Shown: positions 18,234 to 27,067, counted from the stretch's first letter. The stretch: DNA of 38,156 nt from Bacteroides sp. (GCA_014802175.1 JAAVCU010000017.1:227716-265871); one strand, 5' to 3'. Notes: generated by a model not told the origin, from the sequence alone. Numbers and translations: made by a program.

Positions 18234-18303
18234 TCTAAATAAATTGGCATTCAGCTGGACAGCTCAATTATTAATTATTAACCATTAATTATTAATTAAT
18301 TAA
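18234..18303 (+). repeat. Dispersed modular repeat element; its heptamer part (18265-18299) abuts the ahpC stop codon
   Basis: TAAATAAATTGGCATTCAGCTGGACAGCTCAATTATTAATTATTAACCATTAATTATTAATTAATTAA; closely matches 6007-6120 (-) and 20112-20183 (+). Confidence 0.8.
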
Positions 18304-18866
18304 ATTTTTCCGACGAGGTCGATGCTGGGTTTCAATGTAGCCTCTCCCTCTTTCCATTTTGCGGGACAAACCTCACCGGGGTGTGCTGCTACAAACTGCG
18401 CTGCCTCTACCTTACGGAGAAGCTCGTCGGCATTACGTCCGATGGCTGAATCCTGAATCTCGACGAGCTTGATGAGACCGGCGGGATCAGAAACGAATGT
18501 GCCACGGTATGCCATACCCGATTCCTCATCCATCACGCCGAAAGCGCGGGCGAGCAATCCTTTAGGATCGGCAAGCATCGGGTAGGTAATTTTGCGGATA
18601 GACTCTGAGGCGTCATGCCAAGCTTTATGTACGAAGTGAGTGTCGCAACTTACGGAGTACACCTCCACACCCATTGATTTCAGTTTGTCGTATTTCTCTG
18701 CCATATCCACTAACTCAGTCGGGCAAACGAATGTGAAGTCGGCGGGATAGAAGAAGAATACTGCCCATTTGCCGAGCACATCCTTATCTGTTACTGTCTC
18801 GAACTTGCCATTGTGGAAAGCCTGTACTGAGAATTCGGGGATACGAGTGTTGATGATTGTTTCCAT
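18300..18866 (-). CDS. ahpC: Peroxiredoxin, alkyl hydroperoxide reductase subunit C
   Basis: 188 aa from METIINTRIPEFSVQAF; FFYPADFTFVCPTEL and EVCPAKW catalytic motifs. Start placed internal to the listed ORF. Confidence 0.93.
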   Translation of the reverse strand: METIINTRIPEFSVQAFHNGKFETVTDKDVLGKWAVFFFYPADFTFVCPTELVDMAEKYDKLKSMGVEVYSVSCDTHFVHKAWHDASESIRKITYPMLADPKGLLARAFGVMDEESGMAYRGTFVSDPAGLIKLVEIQDSAIGRNADELLRKVEAAQFVAAHPGEVCPAKWKEGEATLKPSIDLVGKI

Positions 18867-19094
18867 AGTAATAAAATCTATTTTTGTGTGTTTGTTAATA
18901 TTTTTAATGTGTGGGGTAACTGATGTGTGTGTGGTAAGCACGCTGTCTTGCCCCTCTGCCATTATAACAAATCCGCGCCGCTCTCGTTCAAGTTAAAAAT
19001 CCTTAAACAGATCAGCAACACCTCAGAGTGTCGCGAATATTTGCTCAATAATTAAACCCGGTTGCAACGCGAAGTGTTAGAATAGTACTTAACT

Positions 19095-19874
19095 ATGAAA
19101 AATACAAAGGATATGAAACTTACGGATAGACTCAGACATTTTTGGCACGTGGTGTCGAACGTGCGACCGGTAGTATGGATATTGTCTTATATCGGACTCG
19201 TTCCGGTGTTTGCTGTGGTGTATTGGCTTTTGCCCGATGGTCAGTTCCGCATTCCCGACAATGCCGGCACTGATTTCGGTTCATGGCTCTATTATAGTAT
19301 TGTCACCATAACTACCCTCGGTTTCGGTGATTACACCCCGGCGCACGGATGGGCGCAGTGTGTCACCGCCGTGGAGGTGATGTGCGGATTGGTGCTGTTG
19401 GGTTTCTTCCTGAATGCTGTAGGGTCGATGAAGTCGGAAATCGATGTGGAGTCGGAGCGTGAGAAACAGCGCCGTCTTCACGAAGCTGCTGAGCACGACA
19501 AACTGAAGAAGCTGATGCCTGTGATCCTTCATCAGCTAAACCTCTTCATCTCAAGTAGCGATGCGCTTGTTAAGCTTACACCCAAAGGGGGCGAAGAGGG
19601 GAGGGTAGCAACCGAAGAACTGCTGCACACCGCCTCGCGCACAAGTCTGATGCTCGACTCGATGCAAAGCCGCATAGACCTCAGTTTGTGGCCTCAGATA
19701 CTTGAAGACAGTTTTGCGTTCGTGGCAGCCTGCCAGATGTTCGACATCCGTCTGCCCAAAGACAGCGAGGCTGAACCGTCGCCCGCGCTGACCCGCTTCG
19801 TCAAGGAAACCGACAAACTTGCCCGCAGCCTCGAAACCGCCCTCACCGAAGCCACCGCGGCCACCACCGCATAA
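19095..19874 (+). CDS. Two-TM potassium/ion channel with cytosolic helical tail
   Basis: 259 aa; pore motif YYSIVTITTLGFGDYTPAHGWAQ between two hydrophobic helices. Confidence 0.85.
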   Translation: MKNTKDMKLTDRLRHFWHVVSNVRPVVWILSYIGLVPVFAVVYWLLPDGQFRIPDNAGTDFGSWLYYSIVTITTLGFGDYTPAHGWAQCVTAVEVMCGLVLLGFFLNAVGSMKSEIDVESEREKQRRLHEAAEHDKLKKLMPVILHQLNLFISSSDALVKLTPKGGEEGRVATEELLHTASRTSLMLDSMQSRIDLSLWPQILEDSFAFVAACQMFDIRLPKDSEAEPSPALTRFVKETDKLARSLETALTEATAATTA

Positions 19875-19985
19875 ATCATATAATACAGTCGGCAAGTTTG
19901 CGTATCAGCGCAAAGATGGAGTTTATGTCGTGCCGGTGTTTTGCCTCAAAGATTAGAAATATGTCGCATAACATAAAAGATTTGG

Positions 19986-20016
19986 TTGCAGGGTAGAAGT
20001 AATTTTTATAAATTTG
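19986..20016 (+). promoter_or_regulatory. Candidate ald promoter
   Basis: TTG (19986-19988), 20-nt spacer, TAAATTTG (20009-20016). Confidence 0.6.
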
Positions 20017-20111
20017 GGCGTTCAGTTAGCAATCCTATATGTTGGTTTGCTGACTTCTGAATTACAAACTTCTAAGTTACCATAAATATATGATTAATGC
20101 ATTGTGTGCTA

Positions 20112-20183
20112 TTAAATAAATTGGCCCTCAATTGAATAGCCCAATCATTAATTGTTAATCTTTAATTACTAATTCCTAACCAA
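20112..20183 (+). repeat. Dispersed modular repeat element, diverged copy, with heptamer array 20142-20183
   Basis: TTAAATAAATTGGCCCTCAATTGAATAGCC followed by CAATCAT TAATTGT TAATCTT TAATTAC TAATTCC TAACCAA. Confidence 0.75.
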
Positions 20184-20193
20184 ATCAAATGCC

Positions 20194-21300
20194 ATGAAAA
20201 TCGGAATCCCAAAAGAAATCAAGAATAATGAGAACCGCGTGGGTGCTACCCCGGCGGGTGTGAAAGAACTTGTGGCCCACGGTCATACTGTCTATGTTCA
20301 GCACACTGCCGGCGAGGGGAGTGGCTTCAGCGACGAGGAGTATGCACGCGCCGGAGCCGAGATTCTTCCCTCGATCGAGGATGTCTACGCCGCTGCCGAG
20401 ATGATTATAAAGGTTAAGGAGCCGATAGCTCCCGAATATCCTCTCATCCGCGAAGGTCAGGTATTGTTCACCTATTTCCATTTTGCATCCGATCTGGAAC
20501 TGACCGAAGCCATGATCAAGGACAAGGCGGTATGCATCGCTTATGAAACTGTCACCGACCGCGAACACCGTCTGCCGCTCTTGATTCCGATGAGCGAGGT
20601 TGCCGGACGTATGTCGATACAGGAAGGAGCTCGTTTCCTTGAGAAACCGCAGGGTGGACGCGGTGTGCTGTTAGGGGGTGTGCCCGGAGTGAAACCGGCG
20701 AAAGTGCTGGTGCTCGGAGCCGGAGTCGTAGGTCGCAACGCAGCCTTGATGGCCGCCGGATTAGGCACCGACGTCACCATCACCGACATCTCGTTACCGA
20801 CCCTGCGCCATTGCGCCGACGTAATGCCCAAAAATGTGAAGACGCTCTTCTCATCCAAACATAACATAGAGATGGAGTTGCCCGATACGGATCTTGTTAT
20901 CGGTTCGGTGCTCGTGCCCGGTGCCAAGGCACCTCATCTGGTCACAAAAGAGATGGTGAAACTGATGAAACCGGGTTCAGTTATGGTTGATGTGGCTGTG
21001 GACCAGGGTGGATGTTTCGAGACCACGCATCCCACCACGCATTCCGAACCTACGTATGTGGTTGACGGCGTTATACAATATGCCGTAGCGAACATACCGG
21101 GGGCGGTGCCATACACCTCCACATTAGCACTGACCAACGCCACGTTGCCCTATGCGCTACGTCTTGCCGATCTCGGATGGGAAGAAGCCTGCCGTCGCGA
21201 TCCCGGCTTGGCAGAAGGTGTGAACATGGTCAACGGCCAGATCACCTACAAAGCCGTAGCAGAAGCCTTCAACCTTCCCTACACCCCCCTGACCCTCTGA
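20194..21300 (+). CDS. ald: Alanine dehydrogenase
   Basis: 368 aa; MKIGIPKEIKNNENRVGATPAGVKELVAHGH, KVLVLGAGVVGRNAA. Confidence 0.95.
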   Translation: MKIGIPKEIKNNENRVGATPAGVKELVAHGHTVYVQHTAGEGSGFSDEEYARAGAEILPSIEDVYAAAEMIIKVKEPIAPEYPLIREGQVLFTYFHFASDLELTEAMIKDKAVCIAYETVTDREHRLPLLIPMSEVAGRMSIQEGARFLEKPQGGRGVLLGGVPGVKPAKVLVLGAGVVGRNAALMAAGLGTDVTITDISLPTLRHCADVMPKNVKTLFSSKHNIEMELPDTDLVIGSVLVPGAKAPHLVTKEMVKLMKPGSVMVDVAVDQGGCFETTHPTTHSEPTYVVDGVIQYAVANIPGAVPYTSTLALTNATLPYALRLADLGWEEACRRDPGLAEGVNMVNGQITYKAVAEAFNLPYTPLTL

Positions 21301-21342
21301 CCCAACCCTGAGAGTCAGTTATCATAATAAATTCTTGAATAT

Positions 21343-21364
21343 AAAGTTCTGAAAGGACTTTTTT
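21343..21364 (+). terminator. Rho-independent terminator of ald
   Basis: AAAGTTC-TGAAA-GGACTTT followed by T run. Confidence 0.65.
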
Positions 21365-21438
21365 AATAATGAAGAATTAGCGGATAATATGTAAGATTAG
21401 ATTTTTTGTTGTTTCCAAACTTATATAATATTCCGCAA

Positions 21439-21470
21439 GTGTGCAATTATCTTTTGAGGTAGTTGCACAC
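21439..21470. terminator. Hairpin between convergent ald and exonuclease genes
   Basis: GTGTGCAATTATCT-TTTG-AGGTAGTTGCACAC, 14 bp with two G:U pairs on the + strand transcript. Confidence 0.6.
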
Positions 21471-21476
21471 ATTTAT

Positions 21477-21965
21477 TTATAGGATCTTTAGTGCGATCGC
21501 GGCGCAAGCTTCGGCGTCGCAGAGGGCGTGGTGATGGTTCTCCATGTCGTAGCCGCAGGCGGCTGCGGAGATGTGGAGCTGGTGGCTCGGAAGTTTGAGG
21601 TGGCGCCGTGAGGCCGCGAGGGTGCAGTGAAATTCGTAGCCGGGATATTCCATGCCGTATTCTTCGAAGACCGCTTTCAGACAGCTCTCGTCAAAGGGGC
21701 GGTTGTGTGCCACGAGCGGTAGTCCTGCTATCTTATCCTCTATTTGTGCCCAGACTTCGGGGAAGGTGGGCTGACCGTCGGTGTCGAGGCGTGTGAGTCC
21801 ATGCACTTCGGTGGTCCAGTAGGTGTAGTAGTTTGGTGTGGGCTGGATAAGGCTGTAGAATCGATCTACAATCTCACCTCCGCGCACAATCACAATGCCG
21901 ACGCTGCACACGCTGGAGCGGCGGCCGTTGGCTGTTTCGAAATCTATTGCTGCAAAGTCTGTCAT
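21477..21965 (-). CDS. DnaQ/epsilon-like 3'-5' exonuclease
   Basis: 162 aa; FAAIDFETAN, PLVAHNRPFDESCL, HHALCDAEACA (DEDD-type motifs). Confidence 0.88.
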   Translation of the reverse strand: MTDFAAIDFETANGRRSSVCSVGIVIVRGGEIVDRFYSLIQPTPNYYTYWTTEVHGLTRLDTDGQPTFPEVWAQIEDKIAGLPLVAHNRPFDESCLKAVFEEYGMEYPGYEFHCTLAASRRHLKLPSHQLHISAAACGYDMENHHHALCDAEACAAIALKIL

Positions 21966-21973
21966 CTTTTACT

Positions 21974-22891
21974 TTATTTTTTGTCGGATGGATTCTTGTA
22001 GAGTTCGTACATGTCGGATATCCATCCGTTCATCGTTTTACGTAAATGAGCGGGTTCAATAACTTCTATCATTGAGCCGGCCTGAAGCAGTTTCATTACA
22101 AAATCGTAGGTGGGAGCCACAAAGAGCTCAAAGTCGGCATACTCACCGGCATCCTCAATCAACCGCTGGCTGTGGTGAAGGGGCAAGGATTTCAGGTAAT
22201 ATTTGTGGTCTTCGTTGGCGCGGAGTATGATTTTTTCCGGTTTTTCGCCTGTGCCGATCACAATGCCGTAGGCGGTGGAGAAGTATTCTTCGGCATCAAA
22301 ATCCTTAGGAAGACGGAATGTTTCTGCGGTGACCTCCACGTTCTCCATTCGGTCAAGGCCATAAAGACGGATGTCGTCGTACTGGATGTTGTGAGCCAGG
22401 ACATACCAACGGTTTTCGAACAGTTTGACACAGTAAGGTTCGATGGGGAAGGTGTAGCCTTGCGACTTGCGGAAGGGGTGGTAAGTGATGTTGATGACGC
22501 GGTTATCTTTCATTGACTCCAGGATGGTGGTGAGATGATCGCGTCCCGAAGGTATCTCTTCCACCAATATCCTTCCTTTAAGTGAAAGATTTTCTCCTAT
22601 TACGTTGCCGACGGCGTAGGAGTCGAGCATCCATTTTTTGAGCTTGTCGTCATCAATGTCTTCAGGATTGGCGATAAAATAGAGATAGCCGCCGGTCTTC
22701 TGACAGTCGATGAAGATACTGAACTGGTCGTAGATAGCCTCTCTCCATCGGTTGAATGTGGCGCGATGGAGAGGACGGTCATCGCTGAGTTCCTTGTGGC
22801 GTTGCCACTTGTCGGAAAGATCCTTATGAGAGATTTTTCCGGCTCGGCGGATTGTTTCAATCAGCCAGGTGTATTTCGGCAGTTGGTTCAT
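21974..22891 (-). CDS. WYL-domain transcriptional regulator
   Basis: 305 aa; HTH-like N-terminus; RVINITYHPFRKSQGYTFPIEPYCVKLFENRWYVLAHNIQYDDIRLYGLDRM. Confidence 0.88.
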   Translation of the reverse strand: MNQLPKYTWLIETIRRAGKISHKDLSDKWQRHKELSDDRPLHRATFNRWREAIYDQFSIFIDCQKTGGYLYFIANPEDIDDDKLKKWMLDSYAVGNVIGENLSLKGRILVEEIPSGRDHLTTILESMKDNRVINITYHPFRKSQGYTFPIEPYCVKLFENRWYVLAHNIQYDDIRLYGLDRMENVEVTAETFRLPKDFDAEEYFSTAYGIVIGTGEKPEKIILRANEDHKYYLKSLPLHHSQRLIEDAGEYADFELFVAPTYDFVMKLLQAGSMIEVIEPAHLRKTMNGWISDMYELYKNPSDKK

Positions 22892-23026
22892 AAGTGAGCT
22901 TTTTACTCCACAAAGTTAATCAAATCCTGTCTCATTTGATGATACCGGTCAGTTTTTTTAATTGAGCGGAGGCGGTTTGCACGCAATTCCACCCTCCGGA
23001 TGCGCTCGCTGACGGTGTCGTAGGGG

Positions 23027-25942
23027 TTAGGAGTGGAGGTAGCGGGCGGTGTAGTCGGCGATGTATGATTCGAGGATGGGGGCGTCGAGAATCTTGATGT
23101 GATCGGCAAGACCGATGTAGAATCTCGCCAGGGCCTCGGGTCCGGCGATTTTGCCGCTGTAGTACCAGACGTTGGTGTCTTTGGCATCTTTGCTGATGTC
23201 GTCTTTGGTGCGCGGATATTGCTCGATAAGCAGGTTCTTGGCGTGGAGGTCGAGTTGCAGTGATACGGAATGCACCAGCTCGCCCGAGATACGGAAGGCG
23301 TCGATGGGCATGTTCTTGTGCAGGTGCTCGTTTTGCCAGCTGCGGTCGGTGACTTCCACATATTTCATGCGGGTGATGCTGAAGAATTTGCAGGAGCGGC
23401 TTTTGAGGTCGAAGCATGCCGCCAATCCATCTTCAGGCAGCACCTCGAATACTTCTACCTCGCGGTTGGCGATAGTGCCTCCGTTCGACGATGCGTAGTC
23501 GTGAAGTATTGCCACGCAGCGGTTGAACTTAGCTTGCTGGAGGTTGAGCAGGTTGTTGGCTTTGTCGCGATCCTTGAGGAGTTTCTCGTGGGTGATCTGT
23601 GCTTTGACGCGGTCGGTCATCTGACGTGTCTCGCGGTCCACACGGACGTATGCTATGCCGTTCATCTCCACCACGCCGAAGGGGAACGGATCTACCTTGA
23701 TTACGGCAACCTCCTCATCGAATCCGGCGTCGATATGCACGTAGGTCATAACCTCTTTGCCTAACAGTTTTATGAGCGGGTCAATGATATGCCGGCGCGA
23801 GAAGGTGTCGAAGTTCTGACATTTGAGGTAATACATATCCTGCGACAATCCGGTAACGTATCCCTGGTCGTTGACACCGATATAGAGTGTGCCTCCGATT
23901 GAGGAGTTGAGGAAACCGCAGATCGCCTTGAAGATGTTGGTGGATTGCATCGTGAGGTTGGGCTGCATGTTGTTGTCGGGCGGATAGACGAGCGATGTCT
24001 TGAACTCCACGGTCTGACTCTCGGTGCCCAGGTATGGGCGTGTCTCGGAATCGATCTCGACATCATCGTCGGTCTCGATGGAGAGTGTCTTTACGATCTC
24101 ACGCTTGAGGGCGTTGAGTGTGGCGGCCGAGAGGGTCTCGCGTACGGAGTTGGCGGCGTGGATGAGTCGCGCGAGTTTCGACAGGAGGGGTTGCTCCTCG
24201 GGGTTTGCCGTGATGGCATCGTTGAGCTTCTGGGAATATTCCGACTTGCCGTATTCCTTGAGCAGTTCCAGAATCTCGCAACGGAGTTTCACTGCTTCGG
24301 CATCGGCAAATTCTCCGACGTCGGGCAGTCCGATGTCGTGGATGTTGTCGTTGGAGGCAAAGCTCACAATCGCCTGAAGATATGATGCCGAGAATTGCAG
24401 GAAGCGGAGCGACTGCATGTCGGACAGGAATTCGGCGAGTGCCATAGCGTTGGCGAGATAACGCAACCTTTCCGTCGGGTTGGGCAGGTTACGCTGGTGG
24501 CTGTAGAAGATGCGAATTATGTAGGGGAGGAGTGTGGGGTTGATCTCAAAGGTTGCATTCGTGTTGTTGGTGGGCTTCACCTCGCGCGGGGCGGGTGTGG
24601 ATTCGATGAAGTCGCGGATAGTGGCCTCGCGGATGGAATTGGCATCGAACTCTTCGTCGAGGATTGCGACGATATCTTCCTGCGTCACCTTCTCTTCGAT
24701 TTCGGCATTTATCTTGCCGTAGTTTTTGCCATATTCATACATTGTGATGTGGAGTCGGGCTAAGTCGTGGGGCTCGAATCCCTCTTTGCAGTATGTGCAG
24801 ATATTGGCGCCGTTCTCTCCCAACCAATTGAAATAGCGGTTCACCTGGTTGATGAGCTGCGCATGGATGGGGGTGTCGTACTGATAACGTTCGCGTGTGT
24901 CTTCCACCAGAAACTCTTTAAGTTGCTTTTCGATGGAGAAGGTGCGGCGTTCGGGACTCACGACCTGCGCGCAGACGTAGTCGCCTTTCCTGAAATATCG
25001 TCCGAAATAGTTGGTGAGATACACCCCGAAGTAGGGCCCGCTGTACACGATCTTACCCTGAAGGTATTCGTAGTCGGGGTCGGTGGTTTCCACGAGTATC
25101 TCCCATTTCAAATTCTGCGAGTCCTGGAAGTTGGTGACGACCTCCACAACGCGCAGGACCACATCTTCGCCGGCAGCGTAGCGAAGTTTCTTTTTCTCTA
25201 TCGATTTTCCGAGCGGTTGCTCCTGAGCTTTCAGGAACGAGGAGAGGAATTCCGTCATCTTCGCGAAAACGGAGGACTCGGAAGTTTTGAGTTGTTCCCC
25301 TTTAAACGATCCAAGGCGGCAGCCGATGCCGGTGTCGAGCGAGAATGCAAGTGTCTCAATTTTCTCATCGACACTTCGTTCGCCGGGGGCTGTGATTGTC
25401 AGGCCTTCACCCGTCTGCCAGATGCGACCGTTGCCATCGAGCTTGCCGGTGACGGTGATCTTATCCGCAAATTTAGATTCTTCGCATAATTTATGGGTGA
25501 AGATCTCTTTCTGGAAACGGATTATATCGTTGTAAGATACACCTATTTTCTCCAGTTTGCGGAATTTAAGGGAGTTGCCGACCATGGCTATAAGTTCGTC
25601 GGCATATTTCGGCACAAGTGTAATTGTGTTGTGGAGCATGGCCAGCAGCACATCCGTGCGGTTCTCGGCCGAGGGGAATGTGAGAAGATGACAAGCTAAC
25701 AAACGGATGTTGAAGATGAGTGTCTCCTGCGGGATGTCTTCCAGATAAACCGGACGCTGCGCTATTGATTGAAGCACATCTTCCACACGCGCTTTCACCA
25801 GATCGAGCGTGGTGTTGTAAAACGGATCGGCATAGGAGTTGCGGTTGTTGTGGATATAATTCAGGAGTGCGTCAAAGTTGTCGTCGACGTATTCTTTCTT
25901 CAGATCGAGCCAGATTGGCTTGGCGTTGTTAACTTGTGTCAT
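23027..25942 (-). CDS. Large AlbA_2 (Schlafen-like) ATP-binding/RNA-binding protein with WYL-like C-terminal region
   Basis: 971 aa from MTQVNNAKPIWLDLKKEY; AlbA_2 signature ESQTVEFKTSLVYPP...FKAICGFLNSSIGGTLYIGVNDQGYVTGL; C-terminus resembles WYL/WCX. Confidence 0.8.
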   Translation of the reverse strand: MTQVNNAKPIWLDLKKEYVDDNFDALLNYIHNNRNSYADPFYNTTLDLVKARVEDVLQSIAQRPVYLEDIPQETLIFNIRLLACHLLTFPSAENRTDVLLAMLHNTITLVPKYADELIAMVGNSLKFRKLEKIGVSYNDIIRFQKEIFTHKLCEESKFADKITVTGKLDGNGRIWQTGEGLTITAPGERSVDEKIETLAFSLDTGIGCRLGSFKGEQLKTSESSVFAKMTEFLSSFLKAQEQPLGKSIEKKKLRYAAGEDVVLRVVEVVTNFQDSQNLKWEILVETTDPDYEYLQGKIVYSGPYFGVYLTNYFGRYFRKGDYVCAQVVSPERRTFSIEKQLKEFLVEDTRERYQYDTPIHAQLINQVNRYFNWLGENGANICTYCKEGFEPHDLARLHITMYEYGKNYGKINAEIEEKVTQEDIVAILDEEFDANSIREATIRDFIESTPAPREVKPTNNTNATFEINPTLLPYIIRIFYSHQRNLPNPTERLRYLANAMALAEFLSDMQSLRFLQFSASYLQAIVSFASNDNIHDIGLPDVGEFADAEAVKLRCEILELLKEYGKSEYSQKLNDAITANPEEQPLLSKLARLIHAANSVRETLSAATLNALKREIVKTLSIETDDDVEIDSETRPYLGTESQTVEFKTSLVYPPDNNMQPNLTMQSTNIFKAICGFLNSSIGGTLYIGVNDQGYVTGLSQDMYYLKCQNFDTFSRRHIIDPLIKLLGKEVMTYVHIDAGFDEEVAVIKVDPFPFGVVEMNGIAYVRVDRETRQMTDRVKAQITHEKLLKDRDKANNLLNLQQAKFNRCVAILHDYASSNGGTIANREVEVFEVLPEDGLAACFDLKSRSCKFFSITRMKYVEVTDRSWQNEHLHKNMPIDAFRISGELVHSVSLQLDLHAKNLLIEQYPRTKDDISKDAKDTNVWYYSGKIAGPEALARFYIGLADHIKILDAPILESYIADYTARYLHS

Positions 25943-25955
25943 GTGAGAGGTCTTT

Positions 25956-26435
25956 TTATGCAGGGTATGAGAAGTTGGAGTCGTCGGCTTGCGCGAGCTC
26001 GGCGAGGTATTCGCGGGCGGCGCAGCGTGCGCCGTCGAGGTCCATGAAGCTGTAGTTTCCGCAGTCGCGCGGGGTTGCGCCCGGAATCTCACCCTCGAAA
26101 CCGGCTACAAACTGCATGGCTTCGCGGATGAGCGGGAGCACCTGGCGAGGGGTGTAATCGCCGCTGACCAGAAGGTAGTTGCCGGTGCAGCATCCCATCG
26201 GACCCCAGTAGACAATGCGGTCTTTCCATTCGGCAGAGTTGCGGAGATAGGTTGCAACAAGGTGTTCCATGGCGTGGAGCGCCTTGGGTTCGAGTGCCGC
26301 CTGACGGTTTGGGCGCGTCATACGGATGTCGAAAGTGGTTATGGTGTCGCCCGAAGGGGTGGTGTCGCGTCGCGACACGTAGATTCCCGGTTCAAGAATC
26401 TCGTGATTGATAGTGAAGCTTGCTATTTTTTCCAT
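25956..26435 (-). CDS. luxS: S-ribosylhomocysteine lyase
   Basis: 159 aa; ALHAMEHLVATYLRN, YWGPMGCCTGNYLL motifs. Confidence 0.95.
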   Translation of the reverse strand: MEKIASFTINHEILEPGIYVSRRDTTPSGDTITTFDIRMTRPNRQAALEPKALHAMEHLVATYLRNSAEWKDRIVYWGPMGCCTGNYLLVSGDYTPRQVLPLIREAMQFVAGFEGEIPGATPRDCGNYSFMDLDGARCAAREYLAELAQADDSNFSYPA

Positions 26436-26450
26436 TTCGTTTTTTTAGTT

Positions 26451-26491
26451 GTCAATTTTGTCAAATTGTCATTTAGTCAATTTGATAATTT
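26451..26491. repeat. Octamer array (GTCAATTTT GTCAAATT GTCATTTA GTCAATTT GATAATTT)
   Basis: 8-nt period with one 9-nt unit, 15 nt upstream of luxS start. Confidence 0.8.
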
Positions 26492-26510
26492 CTCATACCA
26501 GCAGTGTCCC

Positions 26511-26538
26511 TAATTACTAATTACTAATTACTAATTAG
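26511..26538. repeat. Heptamer array TAATTAC x3 + TAATTAG
   Basis: Near-perfect units ending 5 nt from the stop codon of the neighbouring gene. Confidence 0.9.
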
Positions 26539-26543
26539 AAGAA

Positions 26544-27056
26544 CTACCAACTCCATCGCCAGCGGCTGGTGATTCGTCGGCTGCTGTTCTCGAAGATGTC
26601 GTCTACCGTCTCTTTGATGCGCGAGAGTCGTATACCGTAGAGGTCTTCGAGTCCGGCGGCATCTATGTATGTGGCCGTTTCGTCGTAGAGTTTGTCGAAG
26701 CGCGCGGTGTGGCTTATGACATATCGCCGGTTGGCGAGCCAGTCGCGGTAACATTCAAGTATATAGAGCATCAGGTCGGCTACTTTCTCCGACTCCACTC
26801 CCAAGGATATGAAATACTTGGTGAGGGTCTTGAGTTCCGCAAAAGCGGGGGAGCGGCGAGGCTTACCTTCGGAGATGAAGAAGATCTTGAATACTTTCTT
26901 CCGATATTTCTGCAATTCAGCCTCGGCGTCGGGATTGAGCCAAAATTCCAGATATTCCTTGGCTTCAGGACGCGACTCATAAAGCTCCATGATAACCTCT
27001 GCGAGGCTATCACGCTCCATATCTTTGATTGCTTTCTTTAACGCTGCTTTAGACAT
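26544..27056 (-). CDS. DUF6155-like hypothetical protein
   Basis: 170 aa; MSKAALKKAIKDMERDSLAEVIMELYESRPEAKEYLEFWLNPD. Family assignment from memory. Confidence 0.6.
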   Translation of the reverse strand: MSKAALKKAIKDMERDSLAEVIMELYESRPEAKEYLEFWLNPDAEAELQKYRKKVFKIFFISEGKPRRSPAFAELKTLTKYFISLGVESEKVADLMLYILECYRDWLANRRYVISHTARFDKLYDETATYIDAAGLEDLYGIRLSRIKETVDDIFENSSRRITSRWRWSW

Positions 27057-27067
27057 ATATGGATTTT

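Noticed and set aside
18867-18962. N-terminal extension of the AhpC ORF (MAEGQDSVLTTHTS...)
   Set aside because: Canonical peroxiredoxin start is METIINTRIPEF at 18866; extension is likely leader sequence that happens to be open.
25943-26092. 50-aa N-terminal extension of the AlbA_2 ORF
   Set aside because: Overlaps luxS antiparallel-frame sequence and is low complexity (PPANTSPSSRKPTTPTSHT); MTQVNNAK at 25942 is the plausible start.
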